From Roseomonas populi (GTDB lineage: Bacteria > Pseudomonadota > Alphaproteobacteria > Acetobacterales > Acetobacteraceae): a DNA stretch of 64,000 bases. The translations under genes and the position numbers were made by a program. The stretch is taken from contig NZ_JANJOU010000009.1 of NCBI RefSeq assembly GCF_024594815.1, forward strand, positions 124,001-188,000, given 5' to 3'. Below are positions 17,530 through 27,369 of the stretch, one piece after another. Numbering within the stretch: position 1 is the first letter of the stretch; every line of letters begins with the position of its first letter. The notes below the pieces were generated by a model that did no database searches, was not told the DNA's origin, and saw only the letters and a list, made by a program, of their open reading frames with translations.

Positions 17530-18969
17530 ATGCCATCCCTGACCCGCCGCGCTGCCCTGGCCGCCGCCGCGGCAACCCCTGCCCTGGCCCGCCGCCCCCC
17601 CGCCGCGCCGGCGCCCGCCCCCACCCCCGCCCCGCTGGCGGCCCCGGCCGCCGTGCCGGCCCCGCAGCCCATCCCGGCCGAGAGGCCGCTCTTCGGCGCC
17701 AATCTCTGGCGCATGCCGAACGGGCTGCGCGTGGCCCATGTCGGCACGCGCGGCGCGCCCGTGGTGGCGCATTACCTGTTCTACGGTGTCGGCGCCGGGG
17801 ATGATCCGGAGGGCCGCTCCGGCCTCGCCCACTTCCTCGAGCACATGATGTTCAAGGGCAGCGAGCACGTGCCGGACGGCGAGTTCTCCCGCCGCGTGGC
17901 ACGGGAGGGAGGGCAGGACAACGCCTTCACCTCCCGCGACGTGACCGCCTACCACCAGACAGTGGAGGCTACCCGGCTGAAGCTGGTGGCGATGATGGAG
18001 TCGGACCGCCTCCGCGCGCCCCTCTACCCCGCGGAGGGAGTGGAGACCGAGCGCGCCGTGATCCTGGAGGAGCGGCGCCAGCGGACCGACAGCAACCCGC
18101 GCGCCCGCTTCCGCGAGCTGTATGACGCCACCATGTGGGGCCGCCAGCACTGGCGCGGCCGCCCCATCATCGGCTGGCAGGACGAGATCCGCGCGATCAC
18201 GCGGGACGACATCGTCGCCTTCCACCGCCGCTGGTACAACCCGGCCAATGCCGTGCTGGTCGTGACCGGCGCGGTGGAGGAGGCGGCGCTGCGCCGCGTG
18301 GTAGAGGACGAGTACGGCGGCGCCGAGGGCGGCGAGCCGATCGCGCGCCGCCGGGCGGAACCGCCGCCCGCCCCGCTGGAAGCCCGAATCGTCCGCAACG
18401 ACCCCGGCGTGCGGGAGGCGCAGATGCTGCGCTCCTGGATCGCGCCGACCCTGACCTGGGGCCGGACGGAGGCCGACAAGGACCATGCCCATCCGCTGGA
18501 GGTGCTGGCGCATCTCCTGGGTGGCGGCCCGGGCTCCCGGCTGCACCGGGCGCTGGTCCAGGGCGGCCTCGCGATCGCGGCCGGCGCTGGCTACGACAGC
18601 GACGAGTTGGGCGCGGATTCCTTCGCCCTCTACGCCACCCCGCGCGGCGACACGACGCCCGCGAGGCTGGAGGCCGCCATCGAGGAGGAGGTCTCCCGCC
18701 TGCTGGACCAGGGCGTGACGGCGGAGGAGGTGGCGCGCAGCCAGCGCCAGCTCACCGCCGGGGTCATGCTCTCGCTCGATGGCATCGGCGCCGCCCCGCG
18801 CCTGCTCGGCGGGGCTCTGGCCATCGGCCTGCCCGCCGAATCGGTGGAGCACTGGCCCGCCCACATCCGCGCCGTGACGCCGGAGGCCGTGATGGCCGCC
18901 GCCCGCGCCGTCTTCACTCACCCCTCCCTCACGGGCTGGCTGCTGCCGGAGGGCGTGCGCGCACCATGA
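17530..18969 (+). CDS. M16 zinc peptidase, catalytic subunit
   Basis: An exported pitrilysin-type zinc protease of about 479 residues. The inverted zinc motif HFLEH is near residue 100 and the third ligand Glu lies in VETERAVILEE about 75 residues later. The N-terminus carries a twin-arginine-like signal (LTRRAALAAAAATPALA) followed by a Pro/Ala linker. Starts at 17476 and 17521 are in frame; 17530 places the signal closest to the N-terminus, but no clear ribosome site supports any of them. It overlaps the second M16 gene by 4 bp (ATGA), so the two likely form a heterodimer as in bacterial M16B pairs. Confidence 0.9.
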   Translation: MPSLTRRAALAAAAATPALARRPPAAPAPAPTPAPLAAPAAVPAPQPIPAERPLFGANLWRMPNGLRVAHVGTRGAPVVAHYLFYGVGAGDDPEGRSGLAHFLEHMMFKGSEHVPDGEFSRRVAREGGQDNAFTSRDVTAYHQTVEATRLKLVAMMESDRLRAPLYPAEGVETERAVILEERRQRTDSNPRARFRELYDATMWGRQHWRGRPIIGWQDEIRAITRDDIVAFHRRWYNPANAVLVVTGAVEEAALRRVVEDEYGGAEGGEPIARRRAEPPPAPLEARIVRNDPGVREAQMLRSWIAPTLTWGRTEADKDHAHPLEVLAHLLGGGPGSRLHRALVQGGLAIAAGAGYDSDELGADSFALYATPRGDTTPARLEAAIEEEVSRLLDQGVTAEEVARSQRQLTAGVMLSLDGIGAAPRLLGGALAIGLPAESVEHWPAHIRAVTPEAVMAAARAVFTHPSLTGWLLPEGVRAP

Positions 18970-20228
18970 CCGACAAGGTTCCCAGCGGCTTCACCCTGCC
19001 CGTGCAGGTGGTGGAGTCGGCCGGCGTGACCGGCTGGCTGGCCGAGGATCACTCCGTTCCCGTCGTCTCCCTCGCCTTCTCCATCCCGGGCGGCGCCGCG
19101 CTGGACCCGGCGGGGCAGGAGGGCGCGGTGGCCCTGGCCGCCGCCCTGCTGACCGAGGGCGCGGGCGAGCTGGACGCCAACGCCTTCCAGGAGGCGATGC
19201 GCGACAACGCCATCTCCTTCAACTTCTCCGCCGACCGGGACGAGTTCTCCGGCAGCTTCCGCTGCCTCAGCGATGCCCTGCCGGAGGCCACGCGCCTCGC
19301 CCGCCTCGCGCTCACCAAGCCCCGTATGGAGGCGCAGGACGTTGAGCGGGTGCGCGCCCGCGCCATCGCCGGTGCCCGCCAGGCGCTGGAGAATCCGCGC
19401 GGCCAGGCCGGGCGCGCCTTCTGGGCCGCCGCCCTGCCCGGTGCCTATGGCCATCCGCCGGGCGGCACGGCCGAGACCATCGCCACCCTGCCCGCCGATG
19501 CGCTGCGCGGCGTGCCGGCGCGGCAGCTCCGCAAGGGCGGCCTTCTCGTCGCAGCCTCCGGGGCCATCACGGCCGACGGGCTGCGCGGCGTGATGTCCGC
19601 CCTCTTTGGCGACTGGCCGGCGGAGGAGCCCGCCGGCATCCCGCGCATCCCGCCCTTCTCCGCCACCGGGGTGGCCGTGCTGCCGATGGAGAGCCCGCAA
19701 TCCGCCGCTGTCTTCGGCCACCAGGGCCTGGCGGTGGACGACCCGGACTGGGAGGCGGCGGGCGTGGTCATGCGCGTCCTCGCGGGCGGCGGCTTCTCCT
19801 CGCGCCTCATGCAGGCGGTGCGGGTGGAGCGCGGCCTGGCCTATGGCATCGGCGCGGGGCCGGAGCCGGTGGCGGGGCGCAGCCTCATCGTCGGCGCGGT
19901 GGCCACTGAGAATGCCCGCATGGCCGAGACCCTCTCCGTGCTGCGCGGCGAATGGGCGAAGATGGCTGCCTCCGGCCCTACGGCGGCGGAGCGGGAGGAG
20001 GCGATCGCCTACCTCACGGGCAGCCAGCCCCTCTCCTTCACCTCCACCCGGCAGGTGGCGAACATCCTGCTGGCCCTGCGGCGGAACAACCGCCCGCTGG
20101 ACTGGCTGGCCAACCGTCCCGCCCGGCTGGAGGCGCTGACGCGCGAGAGGCTGACGGCGGTGGCGGCGCGGATCCTGTTGCCGGATTCACTCGCCGTCGT
20201 GGTCGCCGGCAGGCCCGTGGGGCTTTAG
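18966..20228 (+). CDS. M16 peptidase-like partner subunit lacking the zinc motif
   Basis: A 420-residue protein with the M16 fold but no HxxEH; the corresponding segment reads GQEGAVALAAALL. The C-terminal half keeps the family element ERGLAYGIGAG. Such inactive partners supply substrate-binding surface to the catalytic subunit, whose gene overlaps by 4 bp. It has no obvious signal peptide, unlike its partner, so export would depend on the partner or an unrecognised signal. Last gene of the ileS block. Confidence 0.88.
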   Translation: MTDKVPSGFTLPVQVVESAGVTGWLAEDHSVPVVSLAFSIPGGAALDPAGQEGAVALAAALLTEGAGELDANAFQEAMRDNAISFNFSADRDEFSGSFRCLSDALPEATRLARLALTKPRMEAQDVERVRARAIAGARQALENPRGQAGRAFWAAALPGAYGHPPGGTAETIATLPADALRGVPARQLRKGGLLVAASGAITADGLRGVMSALFGDWPAEEPAGIPRIPPFSATGVAVLPMESPQSAAVFGHQGLAVDDPDWEAAGVVMRVLAGGGFSSRLMQAVRVERGLAYGIGAGPEPVAGRSLIVGAVATENARMAETLSVLRGEWAKMAASGPTAAEREEAIAYLTGSQPLSFTSTRQVANILLALRRNNRPLDWLANRPARLEALTRERLTAVAARILLPDSLAVVVAGRPVGL

Positions 20229-20320
20229 CGAGGGCTGGCGAAACCCTATCCCCATTGAATCCTTTTCGTTTTTCCCTGGCCGGCGTTAGATTCGGGCCGG
20301 GGAATCGTAAAGGGGGATCA

Positions 20321-20608
20321 ATGCGAAGCATCGTTGTCGGGGCAGCGCTTCTCGTCGCTGCCGGATCGGCGCAGGCGTCGGACTGCAACTCACCGAACCC
20401 TCCGGGGCCGTATCTGGTGAAGGTGGGCGAGAATCGCGGGGCGCTGCACTACGCCATGCTCTGGCGTTCCCGCCCTGAAACACCGCGCGCGGCATCCATG
20501 TCGTGCCTGCCCGCCCTCAGGGAGAGGGCCCCGCAGAAAGTCTCGGCCGTGATGCCGAGAGCCGAACGGGAGGCTCGCCAGCCCCGCCGTGAGAGGCGAA
20601 CGCCCTGA
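20321..20608 (+). CDS. Small putative secreted protein
   Basis: A 95-residue frame with a convincing N-terminus: AAGGGGG ribosome site 5 nt before ATG, then a signal peptide (SIVVGAALLVAAGSAQA) and a mature start SDCNSP. After about residue 50 the sequence becomes Arg/Pro-rich and looks like chance translation, so the gene may be truncated or frameshifted there. No family is recognised. The interval 20229-20320 before it is T-rich and may hold its promoter (TTAGAT near 20286), but no strong -35 was found. Confidence 0.4.
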   Translation: MRSIVVGAALLVAAGSAQASDCNSPNPPGPYLVKVGENRGALHYAMLWRSRPETPRAASMSCLPALRERAPQKVSAVMPRAEREARQPRRERRTP

Positions 20609-20632
20609 TAGGGATCTGAGGGGATGAATGCG

Positions 20633-20659
20633 GTCCGGGAAGGCATGGCCTTCCCGGAC
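20633..20659 (-). terminator. Hairpin terminator downstream of the SOD gene
   Basis: A perfect 12-bp stem (20633-20644 with 20648-20659) with an ATG loop lies 9 bp past the stop codon of the minus-strand superoxide dismutase, ending the transporter-SOD operon. No long T run follows. Confidence 0.55.
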
Positions 20660-20667
20660 GAGCCGCC

Positions 20668-21389
<722 letters not shown>

Positions 21390-21393
<4 letters not shown>

Positions 21394-22103
21394 GGCGCGT
21401 TCTCCTCGATGCTTGGGGCTGATCGCCCGGGGGAAACGTCGGGACCGGCCGGGCGTGGCGCCCCCCGGCCGAGCAAGAACGCGACAGCAAGCACGATGGC
21501 GACGAGCAGCGGTGTCAGCGGGGCCACGGTCCCGGCCAGCAGCGCCGTCGGCAGGGTCTGGGCGCCCAGCAGGACGGCGGGGGCGCTCTCCCCCAGGGAA
21601 AGGGCGAAAACCAGCGCGGCGCCAAGGGCCATGGCGCGCAGGAAGTGCGGGCGCAGCAGCCGCCGCGCCGCCAGCTCCGGCTCAGCCCCGCAGGCCTGCG
21701 CCGCCCGGTACAGGCGGGGATCCACGCGGTCCAGCGCCGCCAGGATGATGGCCGCGACCAGCGGCGCGCCCAGCAGGGCGTGCCACAGCGCCAGGCCGGG
21801 CAGCCGGGCTTCCCCTCCTAGCCGTTCCGCCACGAGGAGCAGGGCGGCCGCGGGAAGGACGGTCGGCAACAGCACCGGCATGGCGATCAACCCGAGCGCG
21901 AGGCCCCGGCCGAGGAAGCGGCCGCGCAAACCTGCCCCGGCCATGGCGCCGAGCGGCGCACCTACGGCGGCAGCGGCGAGGGCGACGAGAAGGCTGTTCC
22001 CCAGCGGCTCCGCCACCGCCTGCCCCGCGCCCCTCGCCAGCAGCAGCCCCACCAAGGGTGCCAGGAGCAGGAGGATGAGCAGGAGGGAGAGGGGGCGCCT
22101 CAA
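21390..22103 (-). CDS. ABC transporter permease (PotC-like)
   Basis: An inner-membrane permease of about 237 residues with six hydrophobic segments, of the polyamine/iron importer type. The coupling loop is visible as AAQACGAEPELAARRLLRPHF, the EAA motif that contacts the ATPase. No ATG is available; a TTG at 22103 overlaps the stop of the preceding permease as TTGA, giving the start MRRPLSLLLILLLL. Its own stop overlaps the CTG start of the SOD gene. Third cistron of the binding-protein and permease series. Confidence 0.83.
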
Positions 22104-23197
22104 CCCCGCATCCCCCGGCGCAGCAGGAAGGCCGCGGGCAGCACCGGCAGGAGAAGCCAGGCGGCCAGGGCGCCGGCCTGCCCCCAGTCCCCGGCGCGCG
22201 CGGCGGCGGCCAGCGCCCCGGCCGTCAGGGATGCTCCCGGATCCAGCAGGCCCGGCGCGATGAAGCCCCCCAGCGCCTGCGCGAAGACAAGGGCGCAGCC
22301 CACCGCGATCCCCTGCCGGGCGAGCGGCAGGCGGATGCGCCAGAACACCTTGCGCGGCGGCAGGCCGAGCGCGGCCGCCGCGCGCGGCAGGCGCGGCCCG
22401 GCCCGGCGCAGGACGAGCGCGATCGGGAGCACCATCAGCGGCAGCAGCCCGACCGTGGTGGCGAGAAGCGCCGCGCCCGGCCCCGCCTCCAGCAGCGCAG
22501 CCCAGCCGGCGACCCGCGCCGCCTCCCCCGCGAACAGAGGCAGGAGGGTCAGGGCGGCCAGCGCGGCGGCCCGGCGCGGCGATGCCTCGGCGATCCACCG
22601 CGCCAGCGGCCAGGCGAGGAGAAGGCAGCCCAGCACCGCCAGCGCCGCCGCACCCAGCCCGCGCGCCAGGATCGCCCGTGCGTGCGGCCCTTGCCGGCTG
22701 TCCTCCAGCCCGCCCTCCGCCGTGACGCGCAGCCCGGCCGCCGCCAGAAGGTGGAAGCCGGATACGCCCGCACCAGCACGGCGCAGCGCCACCCAGCTCT
22801 CCGCCTCGCCCCAGGCGGGATCGGCGACGAGGATAGCGGCGGCGCGGGTGGTGCGCGTCTCGGCCGCGCGCTCGGCGGTGCCGGGCAGGACCTCGCGCAG
22901 GGCCGGCACGTCGGCGGCCAGGCGCTCCGCCGCCCGCCCCATGGCCTCCGCCCCGGCAGGCCCCGCCGCGCGCAGGGCGGCCAGGTCCGCTGCCAGCGCC
23001 TCGAAGGCCATGTCGTCGGGTAGGCCGGTGCCGTCCCACTGGCGCAGCACGCGCAGGGTGCGCGGCAAGGCGGGCGCCACCTCCGTCTCGGCCGTGCCGC
23101 GCCAGACCAGGGCACCCAGCGGCACCAAGGCGCCAAGCAGGACCAGCAGCGCCAGCGGTGCCGCCAGCAGCGCGGCGCGAAGAGAATCCGGCCTCAA
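22100..23197 (-). CDS. ABC transporter permease (PotB-like)
   Basis: A 365-residue inner-membrane permease pairing with the PotC-like protein. The first membrane helix (residues ~10-33) is followed by a long periplasmic stretch (~38-165), then the remaining helices. The EAA loop reads AAALGLPPRKVFWRIRLPLA. It starts at TTG 23197, overlapping the stop of the binding-protein gene (TTGA). The large periplasmic insert is longer than in E. coli PotB. Confidence 0.83.
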   Translation of the reverse strand: MRPDSLRAALLAAPLALLVLLGALVPLGALVWRGTAETEVAPALPRTLRVLRQWDGTGLPDDMAFEALAADLAALRAAGPAGAEAMGRAAERLAADVPALREVLPGTAERAAETRTTRAAAILVADPAWGEAESWVALRRAGAGVSGFHLLAAAGLRVTAEGGLEDSRQGPHARAILARGLGAAALAVLGCLLLAWPLARWIAEASPRRAAALAALTLLPLFAGEAARVAGWAALLEAGPGAALLATTVGLLPLMVLPIALVLRRAGPRLPRAAAALGLPPRKVFWRIRLPLARQGIAVGCALVFAQALGGFIAPGLLDPGASLTAGALAAAARAGDWGQAGALAAWLLLPVLPAAFLLRRGMRG

Positions 23198-24270
23198 CGC
23201 TGCGGGGCGCCGTTCGCCCAGGCGGAGAAGCGGCGCTCCAGCGGGTCTAGGTTGGCGCGCCAGAAGGCGTCGTCGATCCGCAGCGCGCCGCGGACGTTGT
23301 CGGGCGCGGTGGGCAGGTTGGCCAGCACGTCGTCCGGCAGCCCGCTCTCGGCTCCCTTCGCCGTCACGCCGTAGGGGATGCGCGGGGGCAGCCCGGCCTG
23401 CACGGCGGGGTCCCCCACGAAGCGCAGGAAGGCCAGGGCGCGCTCCCGGTTCGGGCTGCCCTTCAGGACCGCCCAGCTGTCCTGCGCCAGCAGCTGCCCG
23501 GACCAGACGATGCCGAGATCGGCCGAATCCTCGCGGTTGGCGGTATCAATACGGCCGTTATAGGCGACTGCCATCGCCACCTCGCCGGCCATCAGGGCGC
23601 GCGGGGGCTCGCTGCCCTGGTCCCACCAGCGGATGGCCGGGCGGATGGTGTCCAGGCAGCGGAAGGCGCGCGCCACGCCGGCATCCGTGGCCAGGGCGGG
23701 ATAGACCTCCTCCGGCGCCATGCCGTCGCCAAGCAGGGCGATCTCCAGCGTGGTCTTGGCGCCGCGGCGCATCCCGCGCGGGCCGTGGAAGCGCGCGGTA
23801 TCGAAGAAATCGGCCCAGCCTTCCGGCGCCACCCCGCCGCGGCGGTAGGACAGGACGAAGCCGTAGAGGATGTTTCCCACGCCGCATTCCGTCAGCGCGC
23901 CCGGCACATAGCGGTCCGCGCCGCCCACATCCTCGGGCCGGATGGGCTCCAGCAGCCCTTCCTTGCAGCCCAGGAGCAGCTCGTCGCCCTCCACCTGCAC
24001 AAGGTCCCAGCGGGCCGTGCGGGCGCGGTCGCGCAGCGATTCCATGCCGCCGTCCCAGGTCTCCTCCAGCAGGCGCGCGTTGGTGGCGCGCTGGAAGGGG
24101 CGGAAGAAGACCTCGCGCTGGGCGTCCTGGTAGGCCCCGCCCCAGGAGACGACGGTAAGGTCCCGCGCCTGGGCCCGGGCCCCCGGCGCGCAGGCAAACA
24201 GGCCCAGCGCGGCCGTGCCGAGCCGCCTGCGCGCGATGCGCCACGCCGATGGAGGCCCATGCTGGGGCAT
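23194..24270 (-). CDS. Polyamine-like ABC transporter substrate-binding protein
   Basis: A 358-residue periplasmic binding protein of the PotD/PotF type. After the signal (RRRLGTAALGLFACAPGARAQ) the mature chain begins with LTVVSWGGAYQDAQREVFF, the family hallmark, followed later by WDLVQVEGDELLLGCKEGLL. The ligand is probably a polyamine or another small cation, but the binding residues cannot be confirmed. The start at 24270 is preferred over 24324 because it puts the signal near the N-terminus. A 107-bp gap separates it from the ATPase gene, so a second promoter may lie there. Confidence 0.87.
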   Translation of the reverse strand: MPQHGPPSAWRIARRRLGTAALGLFACAPGARAQARDLTVVSWGGAYQDAQREVFFRPFQRATNARLLEETWDGGMESLRDRARTARWDLVQVEGDELLLGCKEGLLEPIRPEDVGGADRYVPGALTECGVGNILYGFVLSYRRGGVAPEGWADFFDTARFHGPRGMRRGAKTTLEIALLGDGMAPEEVYPALATDAGVARAFRCLDTIRPAIRWWDQGSEPPRALMAGEVAMAVAYNGRIDTANREDSADLGIVWSGQLLAQDSWAVLKGSPNRERALAFLRFVGDPAVQAGLPPRIPYGVTAKGAESGLPDDVLANLPTAPDNVRGALRIDDAFWRANLDPLERRFSAWANGAPQR

Positions 24271-24377
24271 CGCCGCCTCTCGCCCGTCCTGTCGGTATTT
24301 CGCACAGCTTAACCCAGGTAGCACGCCAGGCGAACCGCCCCAGGACGCCCATTGCGATGCCGAGCGCGTGATTCCCC

Positions 24378-25583
24378 TCAGGAGGCGTCCCGATGCACCT
24401 GCGCGGCCGAGAGGTTCCAGGCGATGGAGGCCACCTCGCCCGGTTCCGGCAGGGGAAGGCCGGGCGGGCGGTGAGCCACGAGCTCGCCCCCCTCCCCGAC
24501 CGCCAGCCTCAGCCGCACCTGGCCACCGGCGAAGCGCGACTCGACCAGCCGCGCCGCCACCGCGTCCTCTCCCATCGCCTCCGGCGGCAGGGGGGCGACG
24601 GCCACGTGCTCCGGCCGGATCACCAGCGTGCAGTTCGCGCCCGGCAGGGGGGATCCCTCGGGGCCCGTCACCGACAGGCCGGTCGCCTCAAGCCCGCAAT
24701 CCAGCCGCACCAGGCAGACCCCGTCCTCCACCGAGAGGACGCGGCCGGGCAGGCGGTTGCAGGGGCCGGTGAGCGCGGCCACCACCGGGTCGGCCGGGTT
24801 CTCGTAGAGCCCCTGGGGCGTGCCGGCCTGCCGCGCGCGCCCGCCTTCCAGCACCACCATCCGGTCCGAGAGGACCGAGGCCAGCGCCGGATCCCGCGCG
24901 GCGTGCAGCACCGTCAGCCCCAGCGCCCGCCGCAGCTGGGAGAGGTCGGCGGCCAGGGCCTCGCGCTCCTCCCCGTCCAGCCCGCGCAGCGGGTCGTCCA
25001 GCAGCAGCAGCGCCGGGCCGTGCACCGTGGCGCGGGCCAGGGCGACACGGAGCTGGCGCGCGGGGGAAAGGGCCGTGGGGCGGAGGCGGGCCAGGGAGGG
25101 CGGGACGCCCCAGCGCTCCAGCATCGCGGCCGCGCGCTCCTCCCGCCCCGCTCGGTCCACTCCGCGCGCCTCCAGCGGAAAGGCCGCGTTCGACAGCACG
25201 TCCATCTCCGGAAAGAGGTCGGGGCTGTCCGAGACGAGGCCGATGTCGCGCCGCCAGGGCGGCAGCCGCGCCTGCCGCTCTCCCTTGATGAGGATTCGTC
25301 CAGCGTCGGGCTGCAGGAAGCCGGCGACCAGTTCGATCGCCACGCTCTTTCCCGCACCGGCCGGGCCGAGAAGGGTGAGGAACTCTCCCTGTTGGAGTTG
25401 CAGTTCCAGCCAGGCGAGGGCCTGCGTCCCCTCGGCGTGCCCGGCCTTCCGTACCCCGTCCAGCACCAGCACGGCCTGGCCTGGAGCGGCCGCCGACCGG
25501 GCCGCCTCCTGGGCCGCCCCCTGGTCTGCCCCCCGGCCGAAGACCGTGCCTTCCGTGCCGAAGCCGACGAGTTGCTGCGCCAT
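24378..25583 (-). CDS. ABC transporter ATP-binding protein with degenerate catalytic motifs
   Basis: A 401-residue PotA-like ATPase with a C-terminal TOBE-type domain (RPEHVAVAPL). Walker A is normal (GPAGAGKS, 73-80). Other sites are altered: the Q-loop Gln is Asp119 (LVSDSPDLFP), the LSGGQ signature reads LSPARQ (172-177), and the Walker B catalytic Glu is Asp197 (LLLLDDP). The switch His227 is kept. These changes may slow ATP hydrolysis. The N-terminal ~35 residues extend beyond the usual start; MAQQLVGF at 25583 was chosen because the frame further upstream is low quality. First gene of the transporter-SOD operon. Confidence 0.82.
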   Translation of the reverse strand: MAQQLVGFGTEGTVFGRGADQGAAQEAARSAAAPGQAVLVLDGVRKAGHAEGTQALAWLELQLQQGEFLTLLGPAGAGKSVAIELVAGFLQPDAGRILIKGERQARLPPWRRDIGLVSDSPDLFPEMDVLSNAAFPLEARGVDRAGREERAAAMLERWGVPPSLARLRPTALSPARQLRVALARATVHGPALLLLDDPLRGLDGEEREALAADLSQLRRALGLTVLHAARDPALASVLSDRMVVLEGGRARQAGTPQGLYENPADPVVAALTGPCNRLPGRVLSVEDGVCLVRLDCGLEATGLSVTGPEGSPLPGANCTLVIRPEHVAVAPLPPEAMGEDAVAARLVESRFAGGQVRLRLAVGEGGELVAHRPPGLPLPEPGEVASIAWNLSAAQVHRDAS

Positions 25584-25685
25584 GGGAAGAGGGATCGCGG
25601 CGTGGCGCGGCGGTGTCAACCGTATCGGCCTTGCCGGCACGGGCAACGGCGGCTAGCCGGTGGAGAAACAGGGGGCGAAACGACA

Positions 25686-26705
25686 ATGGAGCAGGCTGTG
25701 TCGGGCGTGGTGGCCCGGATCGAGGGGCGGGCGGGCACGATTCTGCTAGACCGCCCGCGGGCGCTGAACGCGCTGGACCAGCCCATGATCGACGCGCTGG
25801 CGGATGCCACGGCGCGCTTCCGTGAGGACCCGGCCGTGGATCTCGTGCTGGTGGAGGGCGCGGGCGGCCGCGCCTTCTGCGCCGGCGGCGACGTGCGCGC
25901 GATCCGCGACGCCGCGTTGGCGGCCGATCGGGCGACCATCGAGCGCTTCTTCTCCTCGGAATACGCGCTGAACCGCGCCATCGCGGAGTTCCCGAAACCC
26001 TGGATCAGCCTCATCGACGGCGTCTGCATGGGCGGCGGCATCGGCGTCTCCGTCCATGGCAGCCACCGGGTGGTGACGGAACACGCGCTGATGGCCATGC
26101 CCGAGACGGCCATCGCCCTTTTCCCGGATGTCGGCACCTCCTTCGTGCTGCCGCGCCTGCCCGGGCGGCGCGGCGCCATGGGCCGGTGGCTCGCCCTCAC
26201 CGGCGCCCGGCTGCAGGGGGCGGAGGCGGTGGAAGCGGGGCTGGCCACCCATTTTGTCCCGCGGGAGCGCTTGCCGACGCTGCGCCAGGCGCTGCTGGCG
26301 GGGGATGCCGGGGCGGTGACCCACCGCGCCGCCGCCGTGCCACCCGGCCGGATCGAGTCGGAGCGCGCGGCAATTGAGCGGTGCTTCTCGCCGGACGACC
26401 TCGTCTCCATCACCTCGGTGCTTGCCGCGGAGGGCACGGACTGGGCGCGGGCGCAGTTGGAGATCCTGCGCCGCATGTCCCCCACCTCGCTCGCGGTGAC
26501 GCTGGAGCTGCTGCGGCGCGGGGCGGGGATGGACCTGCCGGCCTGCCTTGCCATGGAACTGGCCCTGACCCGCGGCGTGACAGCCCATCCGGACTTCGCG
26601 GAGGGCGTGCGTGCCGTCCTGGTGGACAAGGACAACGCGCCGCGCTGGCAGCCGGACTCGATCGGCGCGCTGGACCGCGACGAGGTGCTGCGGCTGTTCG
26701 GCTGA
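25686..26705 (+). CDS. Enoyl-CoA hydratase/isomerase family, 3-hydroxyisobutyryl-CoA hydrolase-like
   Basis: A 339-residue crotonase-fold enzyme. Length and motifs (FCAGGDVRAIRDAA, WISLIDGVCMGGGIG, MPETAIALFPDVG) match 3-hydroxyisobutyryl-CoA hydrolase, which releases 3-hydroxyisobutyrate in valine breakdown. The two oxyanion-hole loops and the Glu in MPE are present. The C-terminal extension (VRAVLVDKDNAPRW) is typical of this subgroup and not of simple enoyl-CoA hydratases. The rest of the valine pathway is not nearby. Confidence 0.88.
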   Translation: MEQAVSGVVARIEGRAGTILLDRPRALNALDQPMIDALADATARFREDPAVDLVLVEGAGGRAFCAGGDVRAIRDAALAADRATIERFFSSEYALNRAIAEFPKPWISLIDGVCMGGGIGVSVHGSHRVVTEHALMAMPETAIALFPDVGTSFVLPRLPGRRGAMGRWLALTGARLQGAEAVEAGLATHFVPRERLPTLRQALLAGDAGAVTHRAAAVPPGRIESERAAIERCFSPDDLVSITSVLAAEGTDWARAQLEILRRMSPTSLAVTLELLRRGAGMDLPACLAMELALTRGVTAHPDFAEGVRAVLVDKDNAPRWQPDSIGALDRDEVLRLFG

Positions 26706-26714
26706 TCCGGGCTC

Positions 26715-27284
26715 TCAGTCCAGCCCGAGCAGGCCGCGGCGCATCCCATTGCTGCCCGAATCCGGGCCGATGAAGCTGGCCAGCATCATCCGGCCCTGAT
26801 GGGCGGTGACGCGGACGGGCGCCTCCCCGGCATAGGCGATCTCCCCGCGGTCGGCCAGGAAGAGCCAATCCTCCACCTGCCCGGCCGGCAGGTCGCGCAG
26901 GCGGGCGCGGAAGTCGGCCGGCATCTCGCAGCCGCAGCCCTCGCGGAAGCCATCCTCCCAGCCGCTCACCAGCCGGCTGCGGGGAACGGGGACGACATAG
27001 CGCAGCCGCAGCAGCTTCACCCCGGGGGAGGCGAGAATGGCCCCGTCATCCGTACTCCGCCGCTCCAGGTAGAGTGCGCCGCGGATCACGGGAATGCCGA
27101 GGAAGCGGCGCACCCCCGTTCCGTTCAGGACAAGGCGGCGCCCGGCCGCGTCCAGGCTGGCGGGTGCTTCCTGCGCTGCGGCGGGACCGGCGACCAACGC
27201 GGCAAGGGCGAGGGGCGCGAGCGCGCGGCGGGAAGGGCCGCGCCGCATGGCCGAGGACTGGTCCGCCACGCCGTGTTCCCTCAT
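26715..27284 (-). CDS. Chalcone isomerase-like periplasmic protein
   Basis: A 189-residue exported protein with the bacterial chalcone isomerase-like domain (LVLNGTGVRRFLGIPVIRGALYLERR, FREGCG). The N-terminal ~45 residues carry an Arg-rich export signal ending in AAQ. The start at 27284 has a GGAGGGG ribosome site; a shorter ATG at 27248 lacks one. Bacterial members are not known to make flavonoids and their function is unclear. It follows mtnP on the same strand after 85 bp. Confidence 0.8.
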   Translation of the reverse strand: MREHGVADQSSAMRRGPSRRALAPLALAALVAGPAAAQEAPASLDAAGRRLVLNGTGVRRFLGIPVIRGALYLERRSTDDGAILASPGVKLLRLRYVVPVPRSRLVSGWEDGFREGCGCEMPADFRARLRDLPAGQVEDWLFLADRGEIAYAGEAPVRVTAHQGRMMLASFIGPDSGSNGMRRGLLGLD

Positions 27285-27369
27285 GCCGCCCCTCCGCTCC
27301 CGCTCCTGCAATGCCTGAGATGGCGTCGAGGCGGCGCTGCGCCAGATGCGGCGGGTTGGTACAGGCGCC

